From Nymphaea colorata (taxonomy: Eukaryota; Streptophyta; Magnoliopsida; Nymphaeales; Nymphaeaceae): a DNA stretch of 64,000 nt. Shown here piece after piece: positions 14,801-26,800 of the stretch (position 1 is the first letter of the stretch; the number at the start of each line of letters is the position of its first letter). The stretch is from contig NC_045149.1 of NCBI RefSeq assembly GCF_008831285.2, positions 22,636,535-22,700,534 of the forward strand, given 5' to 3'. The position numbers and the translations under genes were made by a program. The notes under the pieces are model-generated. The model was not told where the DNA came from and searched no databases. It worked only from the letters and a program-made list of their open reading frames with translations.

Positions 14801-17800
14801 GATCTACATAATAACTCATAAGTAAGTCATAAGATCCATAACACATCAAAAACCAAGTTTTACGTACAGTATACATCACATCACAAGACAAAATTGTTCA
14901 ATGTTAATGCAAATAACAAATGAAAATAGCTTTGTTCATAATCTTTATCATCTCATTCTCATTTTCATCTTTCGTAGAAGATATAAGCCCTCTTTATCCA
15001 AGAATCAATCATCCATGCATAAATCTACCCTCAAATTGACGATTTCATGGTGAAACAGATTATTCCTTTTGAAAATTGCCACAATCTCCTCCTTCTTCAA
15101 GTATTAGATATGTTCAGAAATGAAGAGGGAGGGAAGTTTTAAAAATTAGTTTGAAAAAGGGTGGTTTTAACCACATATTTTTCAAAATAGACATGTATCG
15201 TGCAATACGGAGTGTATCGCCCTGTATCGTACGACAGGCTGTGTATTGCATGATACATGCGATACACATACAATACACCACCTGTTTGCGATACAGGTGG
15301 TGTATTGTATCGTAAATTTAAAATGAGACGGTACGTATCATATGATACATACAATACTAGTTTCAATGTGAAATAACTTCTTTAAGAAACTAACTTAAAA
15401 TAGTTCTATGTGAATACCTTGTTCAAGAAATTGATTCTGAGGACAACGATGGCTTTTATTAGAACACATAGGCACAAAACAATTCATTTTCCACCATAAG
15501 GGAAAAAATCAGCATATCACCATGTCTCGCGTTCCCACATACCGTATGCTGATTCACAGTTGCCACTTATAAAATTTATTCATCATACTATACTACATAA
15601 ATATCAAACAAAGGCACTTTCCTTAACCATCAGCTTTCATGAACTCAAACGCACGCCATCTATAATTTGATCTTCCTAAGAATCAAGATTAAAACAAATA
15701 GACAATCATCAAATCCCTCCATCCTAGTTACTAAAGAAAAAGACCTGATTAAAGTTTTAAATTGTACACTTGCATCATCATGATACTACTGTTGTTTACT
15801 CTGCTCACAGCATTTAAGCACAAGAAAGCTAGATTAAAACTCCAAGTCTAAGCAAATGCACGGTACAGTTTGTGTGCCTTATTTACATTTTTTGATACAG
15901 AGAGTTAACATTTTTACTGTTAATTGGTGAATGCTAAAAACAAACCTGCATGAAAAGAAGAGGGAAATGCCTATACTAAGCAATTGCCCAAGTGGGCGGC
16001 AACCTAAGCACCTAAGCTTAGAGGCACCTAGGTGGCCCCAAAAGGTGCAATTTTTTCCAATTTTAACTATAAAAATTTTCATGTTTGCCTTGTTCTGTCG
16101 TCTAATCACCAATGCATTAATTGAAATGAAGTTTCAAAAACCCCATTTTGCCCTTTCTTCCTCTTTTTTCTTCTTCTTCCACTCACTCTTTTATTCCTCT
16201 ACCTCTTGTCAAATAGGAATGCCTAAGGCCCAATGAAGCCGTTTTTTTTAGGGGTCTACAAACTAGGTCTGCCTAGTGCTTTTAACCATATATACGATTA
16301 GAAAGAATCATGAGCTTTGACAAAATAGATGTGTGATAAGATGCTCATTAAACATTCACATGTCGAAAATTGATAAATCCATTCCTTTATGCCTTACACA
16401 GTCATGGCATGTACTTTCATAGAAACATCGGATGTACTCACCATTGCTACAAATTTCTGCCACTTCTTGGAATTGTCCTTAAAGGAGACCACAGAAAAAT
16501 CCTTTTCAGTAGAATTCTCCTGAACATTTTGATCCATATTTTTCTTTTTAATCTTTTTACCCATCTCCATCAAGCGCACAGCCTCGATTACGGCTCGCCT
16601 TTGCTGCCCAGTTCCATAAATTGAGAAATCAGGTGTACGTTGAAACCTAATAGTACCAAGAATGTTAGATGGAACATGTGACCACAAGCCGAAAGTAGAA
16701 AACCAACAACCATTTTAGAAAACAGGTATATGTTTGAGACATCCAAATACATCCATACAAAACAAAAAGAAGCCCCTGGGCAGAACTGATGGCATGACCT
16801 TATTACATGACGAAGTAAATATGCAAATTCTAGGGAAAACATCCGACTATGAAGTTAAAGCTTTACTAGATAATGCAAGCTCTAAAAATTAACAATTAGA
16901 CATCCACAACAATGTAGGCTTGATGACAAATAGGGCCAGATTCACCAGGACTGGAAAATGGACTGGTCTAGCCTGACTTTGGATTAGGGTAAGCCCAGCT
17001 TGTCAAATGGCGAGGCCTGACCTGCTGTTATGCAAAACCAGTCCATACACATTCAACTGAAATTTGGACGATGAGCACCCACGTCATGTTGCATTATGTA
17101 GGTGTACAGGACGTTCCTGCAGGGATCATACAACAGATTCTGACATATATGTGCTTGCAGTTATGCACATGGCATGTGTAAATCAATAAGCAATAATTTG
17201 CAATATTATGTTAAATATGTTGTGTGCATACTGTAGAAACAGTAAAAGTGAGAGAACGAGAAACGAACACAGATGTAACGTGGAAAACCCCTCAACTAGA
17301 GGGAAAAAACCACGGGTGAGAAGGACTGGTGCCCACTAGCAACCAGACACTCTCTCTCATAAACTTTCATTCATACCCAAAAATTAGGGTTACAAAGATA
17401 CAAGTAGAGCCTCAACTGGCCTAAACAGAAGCACACACTGGATTGGGTCCCGGCCCAGACCCGTACATTAAAACATGTCAACAATCCCCCTCAAGTTGAG
17501 CATACAGATCAAACATGCCCAACTTGGATACATTTCTCTCAAATGAAGTTGAAGACAAGGCTTTGGTCAGGACATCAGCAGTTTGGTCTTTAGATCTCAT
17601 ATAAGGAAGTACAAGTTCTTTAGCATCAATTCTCTCTCGAATGAAATGCCGGTCAATCTCAACATGCTTTGTTCTGTCTTGAAGCACAGGGTTGTTGGCC
17701 AAGTTGATTGTTGACTTGTTATCACAATACATCTTCATTGGTTCTTCAACTTTTATACCAATATCAGTCAACAATACTTTCAGCCACAAAAGCTCAGAAA

Positions 17801-20800
17801 CTCCCATAGCAACAGCTCTGTATTCTGCTTCAGCACTGGAACGAGAACAAACGTCTTGCCTCTTACTCCTCCACACTATGAGATTCCCTCCTAAATAAAT
17901 ACAATAGCCAGAGGTGGACCTCCTAGTGTCAATACAGCTTGCCCAGTCTGCATCTGAATAACCTTCAATCCCAAGAGTGTCTTGCTTAACATACAGGAGA
18001 CCTTTGCCAAGATTCCACTTCAAGTAGCATAAGATCCTATCGACAGCCTTCAAGTGAGCATCCGTGCGAGCATGCATGAACTGACTCATCACATTCACAG
18101 CGAAGGTAATATCAGGTCTAGTGAGAGTAAGATAAATCAATTTCCCCACAAGACGTTGATATCTTCTCTTGGCCTCTTCATAGAGAGGCTCCCCATCTCT
18201 AAGACTCAGCTTATGGCCAGCATCTAGAGGACTAGAAGCCGGTCTACACCCAAATTTTCCGGTCTCCTTTAACAAATCTAGAGTGTACTTCCGTTGATTT
18301 AGCACAAGGCTAGTACCAGACCTAGCAATTTCAATCCCAAGGAAATATTTCAACTTACCAAGGTCCTTGAGATCAAACTCGATCGCCAATAGTTTCTTTA
18401 ACTTACTTATTTCATCTTCATCATCACATGTGACAATCATATCATCAACATATACCAACAGAATAGTAACTTTTTGCTCATTCCTCTTCACAAAGAGTGT
18501 ATGATCTTCATTCCCTTGATGATATCCATATTGTCTCATTACAAGTCTAAGTCGTTCAAACCATGCTCGAGGAGTTTGTTTGAGCCCATATAGAGCTTTC
18601 CTTAGCTTGCAACATTTTTTAGGTTCCTCATATCCTGGAGGCATACACATATATATTTCCTCTTCAAGGTCTCCATTGAGAAATGCGTTCTTGACATCAA
18701 ATTGGTACATCTTCCACTCCTTTATCACAGCTAAGGATATAATGACTCTGACAGTCTTCATCTTTGCAACGGGAGGAAAGGTCTCCAAGTAGTCGATTCC
18801 ATATTTCTGATTGAACCCCTTGGCAACAAGTCGAGCTTTATATCTATCTATATTCCCATCTAGCTTATACTTAACGGCATAAACCCACTTAGATCCTACC
18901 ATATGAGCGGCTTCAGGAAACTTTACCACATCCCATGTCTTGTTTCTGTTCAAGTCTTCCATCTCTTCCTGCATTGCATAAGTCCACTTGGGATCCCTCT
19001 GAGCCTCAACAACATTCCTAGGAATCACAGCCAAAGAAAGAGAAGATACAAAACATTTGTAGTCATTGCTCAGTCTAGAATGAAACAAAGTTACCAATAG
19101 GATGTTGAGTACATGACCTAACACCCTTTCGCAGGGCGATGGGAAGCTCTTCACTTGCAGCAACAGTCTGAATGTCTTCTTCAACTTGTTTTTCCCAAGC
19201 ATGACTTGGATCATCCAGGGAATGACTAACTCGATTGGAAGTAGAATTCTCACCACCTGTCACCTCATCTGTACAGACTCTTCGCCCAGAGTAAACTTGC
19301 CCAAAACTGTGACAATGTTCCTCCTCAGTCCCAGTAGAACCCCTTTCATCACTACGTTCCTCCTCAGTCCCAGCAGAACCCCTTTCATCACTACGTTCCT
19401 CCTCAGTCCCAGTAGAACCCCTTTCATCAACTGCTTGACTCTCCTCCCGCCTATAGTCCAAGAAATCTGTGAACTGAATATCTTAACTCAGAGAATACTC
19501 TTCCCTTGACATAGACTTCTCTCCTTGAAGAGAATTCTCACCAAATAGGAAGCATGTTCAAGGAAAGTGACATCTTTCGTAACATAGGCACGACCAGTGG
19601 AAGGGTCTCGACACTTGTACCCTTTTTGAGTGGGAGAATAACCTAGAAATATGCCCTTAATAGACCTGGGATCAAGCTTTTTAATATGAGGACTATGATT
19701 GTGAATAAAGCAGACACAACCAAAAACTCTAGGTGGAAGAGAGAAAGGTTCATGACTCCCCAGTAACATAGAATGAGGTGTCTGCCCATTCAAAACCCGA
19801 CTAAGCAGACGGTTGATAAGATACGCACTGGTCAACACAACATCCCCCTAATACTTTTTTGGAACATGACGTTGAAAAAGAAGAGCCCGAGTCATATTCA
19901 ATAACTGGCGATTCTTTCCCCGAGTCATATTCAATAACTGGCGATTCTTTCTTTCAGCAACTCCATTTTGAGGAGGAGTATAACTACATGAAGTCTCATG
20001 AACAATTCCCTTTTTTCGATAGAAATTATCAACAGACTAACACGTATTGAGTTTCCACATAAGTAATCAAAGTTTATATGACAGTAGGAACTTCACTACG
20101 GTCTTTTAGCAAGTAAACAATGGTGTTCCGAGAACAATCATCTATAAAGGTGATAAAATACCGAAAACCATGACAAGAAGGAATTTCCGAAGGCCCCCAC
20201 ACATCAGAATGAATCATAGCAAACACCTCATTAGAACGATGGGTAGACACAGGGTATGAAGCCCTAACATCTAAGTCACAAGGAAACGCCTATTTGGCCC
20301 ACGTATCTATGTCAATACGGGGATATGGGGATACGGGTGCGGATACGGCATGGATACGTTTTGGATCGGGTCTGGATTAGTGTAACGCTCGGCATTTGTA
20401 GGACGGGTCGGGTCAGGGTCCAGACCCAAACTCCACATGCGACAGGAGCCCGACACCGCCCTCTCCTCCCTCGTTTTTCCTTCTCCCTCGTTTCCCCTCT
20501 TCGTCTCTCCCTTAGCCACGACCGCAACTCAGAGAAGAAGAAGAAGGCAACGGCGACGACGACGCTTGGGGTGAGCCCTGTCGTCCCCTTGCCTCTTTGT
20601 CTCTTCTCTCCTCTTCTTCCTTCCTCTCCTCCTCCCTCTTGCGCAGCCCTTCCCCCCCCCCCCCCCCCTTCCGTTTTTTTTTTTGTTGTTGTCGTTTCTC
20701 TCCCCTCTCACTCGCGCCTCTCTCTGTCAGCACCCTCACTCTCCCACCTGCTCTCTCTCTCTCTTCTCTCATGCACTCTCACCCTCACTGGCCTTCTTCC

Positions 20801-23800
20801 CCATTTCTGTCTGAACACCCTCTCTCTGTCTCCCCTTTCTGTCAGCGCCCCTTTCTCTCATTCTTTTCAGCTGCCCACACCACTACCGTGGGCCTCTCCT
20901 AATGACAGATTCCTTTTTGGAACTCCCTTTGGTCGATTTTTGACTCTTTTATGGCCTTTTAAGTCGACTTGCAGCTTGGAGGCGCATATTTCCCCTCATA
21001 CCAGTGGCTGGGATGCATTGGTGGAGGCGGCAATGAGAGGTTTTGGCTGTTTGAAGATCACTTGAACTCGTGAGGTGGCTGCCGGAAGGATTGCAGCAGT
21101 CTAGACTCTTGATTTGGTGTGAGCAAGGCGTAATTGAGCCTATTTTATTGTATATTTTCATTTGGAACACGTATAATTATTGTTTGAGCATGCTAGAAGG
21201 TAGAATTGATGATTTGGGATGCATGTTAGCGACTTTGCTTTTTGGGGAGAGTGTAGGATTATGTTGGAGAAGCGTTGATTCATGTCTATAATGATCATTT
21301 AAGTATGATGGGTTAATTTTCGAAGCAATAGGGAAGCATGGTAGAGATTTGATGTGGGTCAGAAGATTTAGAATCGTTTTGATGAGCATGTGGCACAAGC
21401 TTTTGTCAACGGGCGTATTGCGGTGTTAGTTGGAGAAGAACATGTAAATTGGGTGTATTTGTGGGGAAGACGCTTTAACTATAGAAAGCATTTAAGAATG
21501 TGTTAAGGATGGATTGATCGAAGTATTGGATTTTGATGTTTGGTGGCAACGGCAGGAAGTTGGGAAGTGGCCCATTAGAGGGCTTGTAGGTCGACACTAC
21601 CCGTCGACACCTTCTTGAGGCGATGACATGTGCCTCAATAATTTTGTTTTATATTTGTTTGGATCGATAAACTAATTAGTAGAAATCTTATCTTTTGTTT
21701 TTGTCTGCAGGTACACCGGGCACGTCCCGTCGACCTTGAGCTACCAGATTCGAAGCTCGAGGCATTTTGAAGAGTTTTGTGAGCGCGCCATAGGTATGGC
21801 GGCATTCCAGGCAAATCCTTGCCTGGGCAATTGTGTGAATGTGTGTTCCTAAAATCGTGGGATCCTAGGATTGTGATGTGATTGATGGATTGTTTTGTGG
21901 ATGAATGTGTGTATGCATGCAAATTGTTTGATATATGATATGATTTGTTTTGAAAGGCTATGAGAAGCATGTTTTGAAAATGTTACGCATTTGCATGTGC
22001 ATGCTAGAATTGATAACTGTTTAGGACAGATGAGGTGGGGTATCGAGTCGAGTACCTCCTCGACCCCAATTATGCATTAGAAAGCATCCTAGAATGATAA
22101 TTGTCTAGGACAGATACGAGCCAATCACGGATCGAGACTACTCTTTGTGGTTTGGCTAAGTTTTGAAAGGTGTGACTGATGTGTCTGATTGTGAATGATT
22201 TGTCATGTGACAAGTTCTGTTTTGGAAAGCTATTAGAATCTTGTTTTGAAAACTGTTACGCATTTGCATGTGCATGCTAGGCCTGGGCATCGGGTACCGG
22301 GCCTGTCCACCCAAAATCAGGGCCGGGCCGGGCCGGGTACCGGGCCTGTCCACCCAAAATCAGGCCCGGCCCGCTTCCCCTCCCGTCTCCTGACTCCCTC
22401 CCGGGTAACGTGAGGGGAAGTGTTTCCGGCGAGCCCCCTTCTTCGAGTGCTACGCCGATTAAAGATCAAAAGCAGCAGAAGAGGAAGGATCGACCATGCT
22501 AATCGCGACGGTGTTTAGCATTTTGCATTTGAGGTTGGATTGTAGATCGTGTTTCTATCGTCTCATCAAAATCTTTGGGTTGGAGAACGGAGAAGGTACT
22601 CCGTCTGATCGATTCTAGGGTTTTTCTGCAATTAGATTGAAAGAATCGTGATTTTGGGATTCTTTGGGTGTAAAGATAAAAGGTATTTGTGTTCTTGTTC
22701 GGAATCGTTCCGAAGGTATCATCAAGAAGATGGCCGGCCAGGGTCAGAGGCTCAACATCGTTCCGACGGTGACGATGCTCGAGGTCATGAAGGCCCGCCT
22801 AATCGGTGCCATAGGCCCACGAGGGGCCACGCCATACTCAAAAAGAGGAGCGACACGCCGACGCCCTGACCGTTCAGTTCCGACAGATCCTGAAGAAGAT
22901 GGGCGACATCATGAAGACATCCGCTTTCGCCCTCACAGAGGCCAAGTATGTCGCTGGTAATAATATCAAGCACGTCGTCCTCGAGAACGTTCGATCCGCG
23001 ACGTTGAAGGTAGGGAAAGGGGGAGCGGAGAGGAGAAAGAGGGAGAGGGGGAGCGGAGAGGAGGAGGAAGACTGGAAGAGGGAGTGGCCGAGAGGGGGAA
23101 AGGAAGGAGGGGGAGAGGAGGAGGGAGACAGGAGACGGGAAGGGAGAGAGGGAGAGGAGGAGGGAGAGGGAGACGAGGACAAGAGGAGGGGCCGAGGGGG
23201 AGCGCCGAGCGAGAGGGCGAGGCGGAGCCCGAAGTCGGGCCGGGCCGGGCCGCCACTGGGCCCGCCTATCCGGCCAGGGCCCGGGCCAGCCCGGCGGCGG
23301 CCCGACCCGACGCCCAGCCCTAGTGCATGCTAGAATTGATAACTGCTTAGGACAGATGAGGTGGGGTATCGAGTCGAGTGTCTCCTCGACCCCGATTGTG
23401 CACTAGAGGTGTAACGCTCTTTATTTTTTTTTGGGCAGGTCGGGTCAGGACCCAGATCCGGACCCGCAGCTTACCCGCGGGAGAGCCCGACGAGGACTGT
23501 TCTCCCTCGTCCTCATCTCGCTCTCCCCCTTTTCGTTGTCGTTCTTGCCGCTAGGGAGATCCACGCAGAGAAGAAGAAGACGAAGACGGGGGAGGTGCCG
23601 GCGACGACGGGGGAGGTGCCGGCGACAACGGCAGCTGAGGCGGTGGCGCTTGGGTAAAACTCTCTCCCTCTCTCGTTCTTTGTTTCCCTTCTCCGCCACT
23701 CTCATGTTCCTTTGCCCTCCCTACCGAATGCTTTCTCTCTCTTCCTCTCCCTTGCCCCTCTCTTTCCCCCTTTCCGATAGCCCTCTCCTGCACGGTCCCT

Positions 23801-26800
23801 CTCCTTACTCTCCCACCGACTCTCTCTTCTCTCTCGTCCTCTCCCCTCACTGCCCTTCTTCCCTTTTTCTGTCTGAACCTCTCTCTCTTTGTCTTCCCTT
23901 GCCTCACGTACCCTAAGTGAGCTCGTTCTCCCCTTTTTTTTTTCTAATTGTTTTTCCCCTTATCCCAATCGAGCACTCCCTCACGGTTTTCAGCTTTGTT
24001 TGTTAGGATTCTAGCTTGGGAAACGTGTTTTTCCCCTCCTAGCAGCGAGTAGGCAGTGTTGGTGGTGGAGGTTTAGCACGATTTTTGTCGTTCGGGGACC
24101 GATTGATCGCTTGAGGTGACTGTTGGAGGCGTTGCAGCAGTTCAGATTCTTGATTTAGGGTGAGCGAGACCTAATCAAGCCCAAATTATTGAATATTATC
24201 TTTTAGAGCATGTATAATTATTGTTTGTGCATGCTAGGGCTTAGAATTGATGTTTTGGGATGCATGTTAGCGATTTTGCTTTTGGGGAGAATGTGGGGTT
24301 ATGATGGAGACGCGATGATTCATGTGTTTGTTGATCTTTTAAGCATGATGAGTTGATTTTCGAAGTAATAGGGAAGCATGGTAGCGTTTGTATGGCTGTG
24401 GGGAAGATTTAGGACGGTTTTGGTGAGCGTGTAGCACACGTTCTGGTGAACGAGTGCGTCTTGGAGTTAAACAGGGAAAGCGTACGTAAGTTGGATGTGC
24501 CTTTGGGGTTGAATCCTTGATTAAGAAAAAGAAAGTTTGGAGAAAGGCGTTTGTGATAGATGGATTGATGGCTTTGAGTTTTGACTTTTGTTGGCACGGC
24601 TAGAAGTTGGGAAGTGGCCTAGTAGAGGGCTTGAAGGTCGACACTACCCGTCGACACCCTCTTGAGGCGACGACACGTGCCTCAAGGATTTTATTTTGTA
24701 TTTGTTCATTTTTGTTTGAATTGTGTAGGTATTTAGTAGAAACCTTATTCTTGTTTATGTTTGCAGGTACGCCGGGCACATCCCGTCGACCTTGAGTTCG
24801 AAGCTTGCGGCATTTTGAAGAATTTGGTGAGCGCGCCACAGGTATGGCGACATTCCAGGCAAATCCCTGCCTGGGGCAAATGTGTGATTGTGTGCTCATA
24901 GGATCAAGGGATCCTAGGATTGTGATGTTAATTGATTGACTGCTTTCTGAATGAGTATATGTATGTTGCTTATATGATTGAATGGGTTAGAAAGATTATT
25001 AGTCTTTTGTTTTGAAAATGTTACGCATTGGCATGTGCATGCTAGAATTGATATCTGTTTAGGACAGATGAGGCGGGGTATCGAGTCGAGTGTCTCCTCG
25101 ACCCCAATTGTGCATTAGAAAGCATCATAGAATGATAACTGCATAGGACAGCTACGAGCCAACCGCAGATCGAGACTACTCTCTGTAGATTGGCTAAGTT
25201 TTTCAAAGAGGTGATTGACGTGATTGATGTGATGATTGATGTGATTATTGATATGAATGTGTATGTTGTTGCAGATGCATTGCCATGGGCAACGATGCAA
25301 ATTGATGAATTAGAGGGTAGTTGTACCCGTACTGTATGACGGCCAGCAATGACTGTTACTATATGTATAGACCTCGTGTGGAGGCATTGAGAGGTGTAAG
25401 TGCACTCGTAGGGTGTATTAACCTCATGTGCTAGCCAGTCATCTTGTGAATGAGTAATGATAATGATAAAAAAAAAACGAAAGGATAAGAGATGAGAGGC
25501 CAGTGGGATGTGGCTGTGTGTTTGGGAGACGTCTCGTTCTCGCCACTGGTCTCACCTATCAGAGCGCAGGCGGTGCAAGGCCCCAGGGTTCTGTTGTGTG
25601 TTGTGCTTGGAGCGTTGGGCTCCCGCCTTCCCAACCTGGGTGTCCTAGGAAAGGCTGAGTATCTCACTTTGGACTTCACACATCCAGGGATGAGTGCTCT
25701 ACCGCTGCAGCGGGTGAAATGGATCCATACTGTTATGGGCCACCACGGGGGTTGTCTCTCGGCTGTAGGCCACCCGCGGTGTGCACGTGCCTGTGTTGCA
25801 CCCACAGGAACTGTTAATGCACTAAAGTTAATGAAAATGTAATGTGTTTGATAGAATGCATGTGACTGACGTATATGTGATTGATATGAATGCAAGTGTT
25901 ATGTTTAAGCATGCTTCGCATGTGACTGATGTTGTGTTAGTGTGGCCATCAAGTGGCTTTTACATGTCGTACTCTGACACGACATGACGATAGATGGGTT
26001 GATATTTGTTCTTTTATTTGAGCCTTACTTGAGAGGGTTTGGCATTTTCCTGGCTTGTTGCCAAACTGCGAAGGCTGAGCCTTCAGTTGTTTTCTTTTTC
26101 AGGTTTTGGCGGACCCGGGGCAACAGGTTGAGCAGATGGCTTCACTCACGTCCTACTGGGGAGATTTTGGGATTGTCGTTTGTAGTGCCGGCGCGTCATG
26201 TTTTGGTTTTATTGATGTCTTCTTTTTGTTAGGCATCAATGTTATGATTTTGGGGCATTTTGGTCATGCACATAGATGTGAATTTGTATGAAACAAAATG
26301 GTTATATAAATGAAAGTTCGCCCCATTCTTTTGAATTGTTTGGCTCATCGTCTTTTTGAATTGTTGGGTAGTCACACCTCGATGCTTTATGTTTAGAAAA
26401 AAAAAAAAGTTTGTGGGTTAAAAGGTCGTGGTGTTACAAGAGGGCATCATAGAATGATAATTGCATAGGACAGCTACGAGCCATCACGGATCGAGACTAC
26501 TCTCCGGGATTTGGCCAAGTTTTGAAAGATCTGATTGATGTGTTTGATAAGATGTGAATGTTGTGATTTGTTGCATATGTATTGCGGTGGACAATAATGC
26601 AATTGATTGAAATTGGAGGGTAGTTGTACCCGTATTGTATGACGGCTAGCTATGACTGTTAACGTTATGTGTAGACCTCGTGTGGAGGCAATTGGAGGTG
26701 TGGGTGCACTCGTGAAGTATGTACCAATCTCATGAGCTAGCCAGTCATTTTGTGAATGTGCAATTATAATGATAATAATGAAAGAATAAGAGATGAGAGG

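Noticed and set aside
19318-19430. Regularly repeated 39-bp units as a CRISPR-like array
   Set aside because: The units are contiguous with no spacers, encode 13-residue repeats in copia pol, and the genome is a plant nuclear one.
20325-21065. 246-codon + frame inside solo LTR A
   Set aside because: Ser/Pro/Leu-rich translation of pyrimidine runs, including a poly-C/poly-T tract. It starts outside the LTR in the MITE and crosses the element boundary, so it is not a gene.
22664-22960. Open frame beginning with V-ATPase subunit D sequence taken as a gene
   Set aside because: Homology moves through three frames and stops after about 100 residues, and the whole lies inside a transposon with target duplications. 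It is a captured pseudogene fragment.
22899-23333. 144-codon Glu/Arg/Gly-rich frame and its antisense Ser/Pro frames
   Set aside because: Translations of a purine-rich low-complexity run at the 3' end of the hAT-type element. Only the first residues are real VHA-D homology.
23431-23916. 161-codon Arg/Ser/Leu-rich + frame in solo LTR B
   Set aside because: Low-complexity LTR sequence; the equivalent part of LTR A does not preserve the frame.
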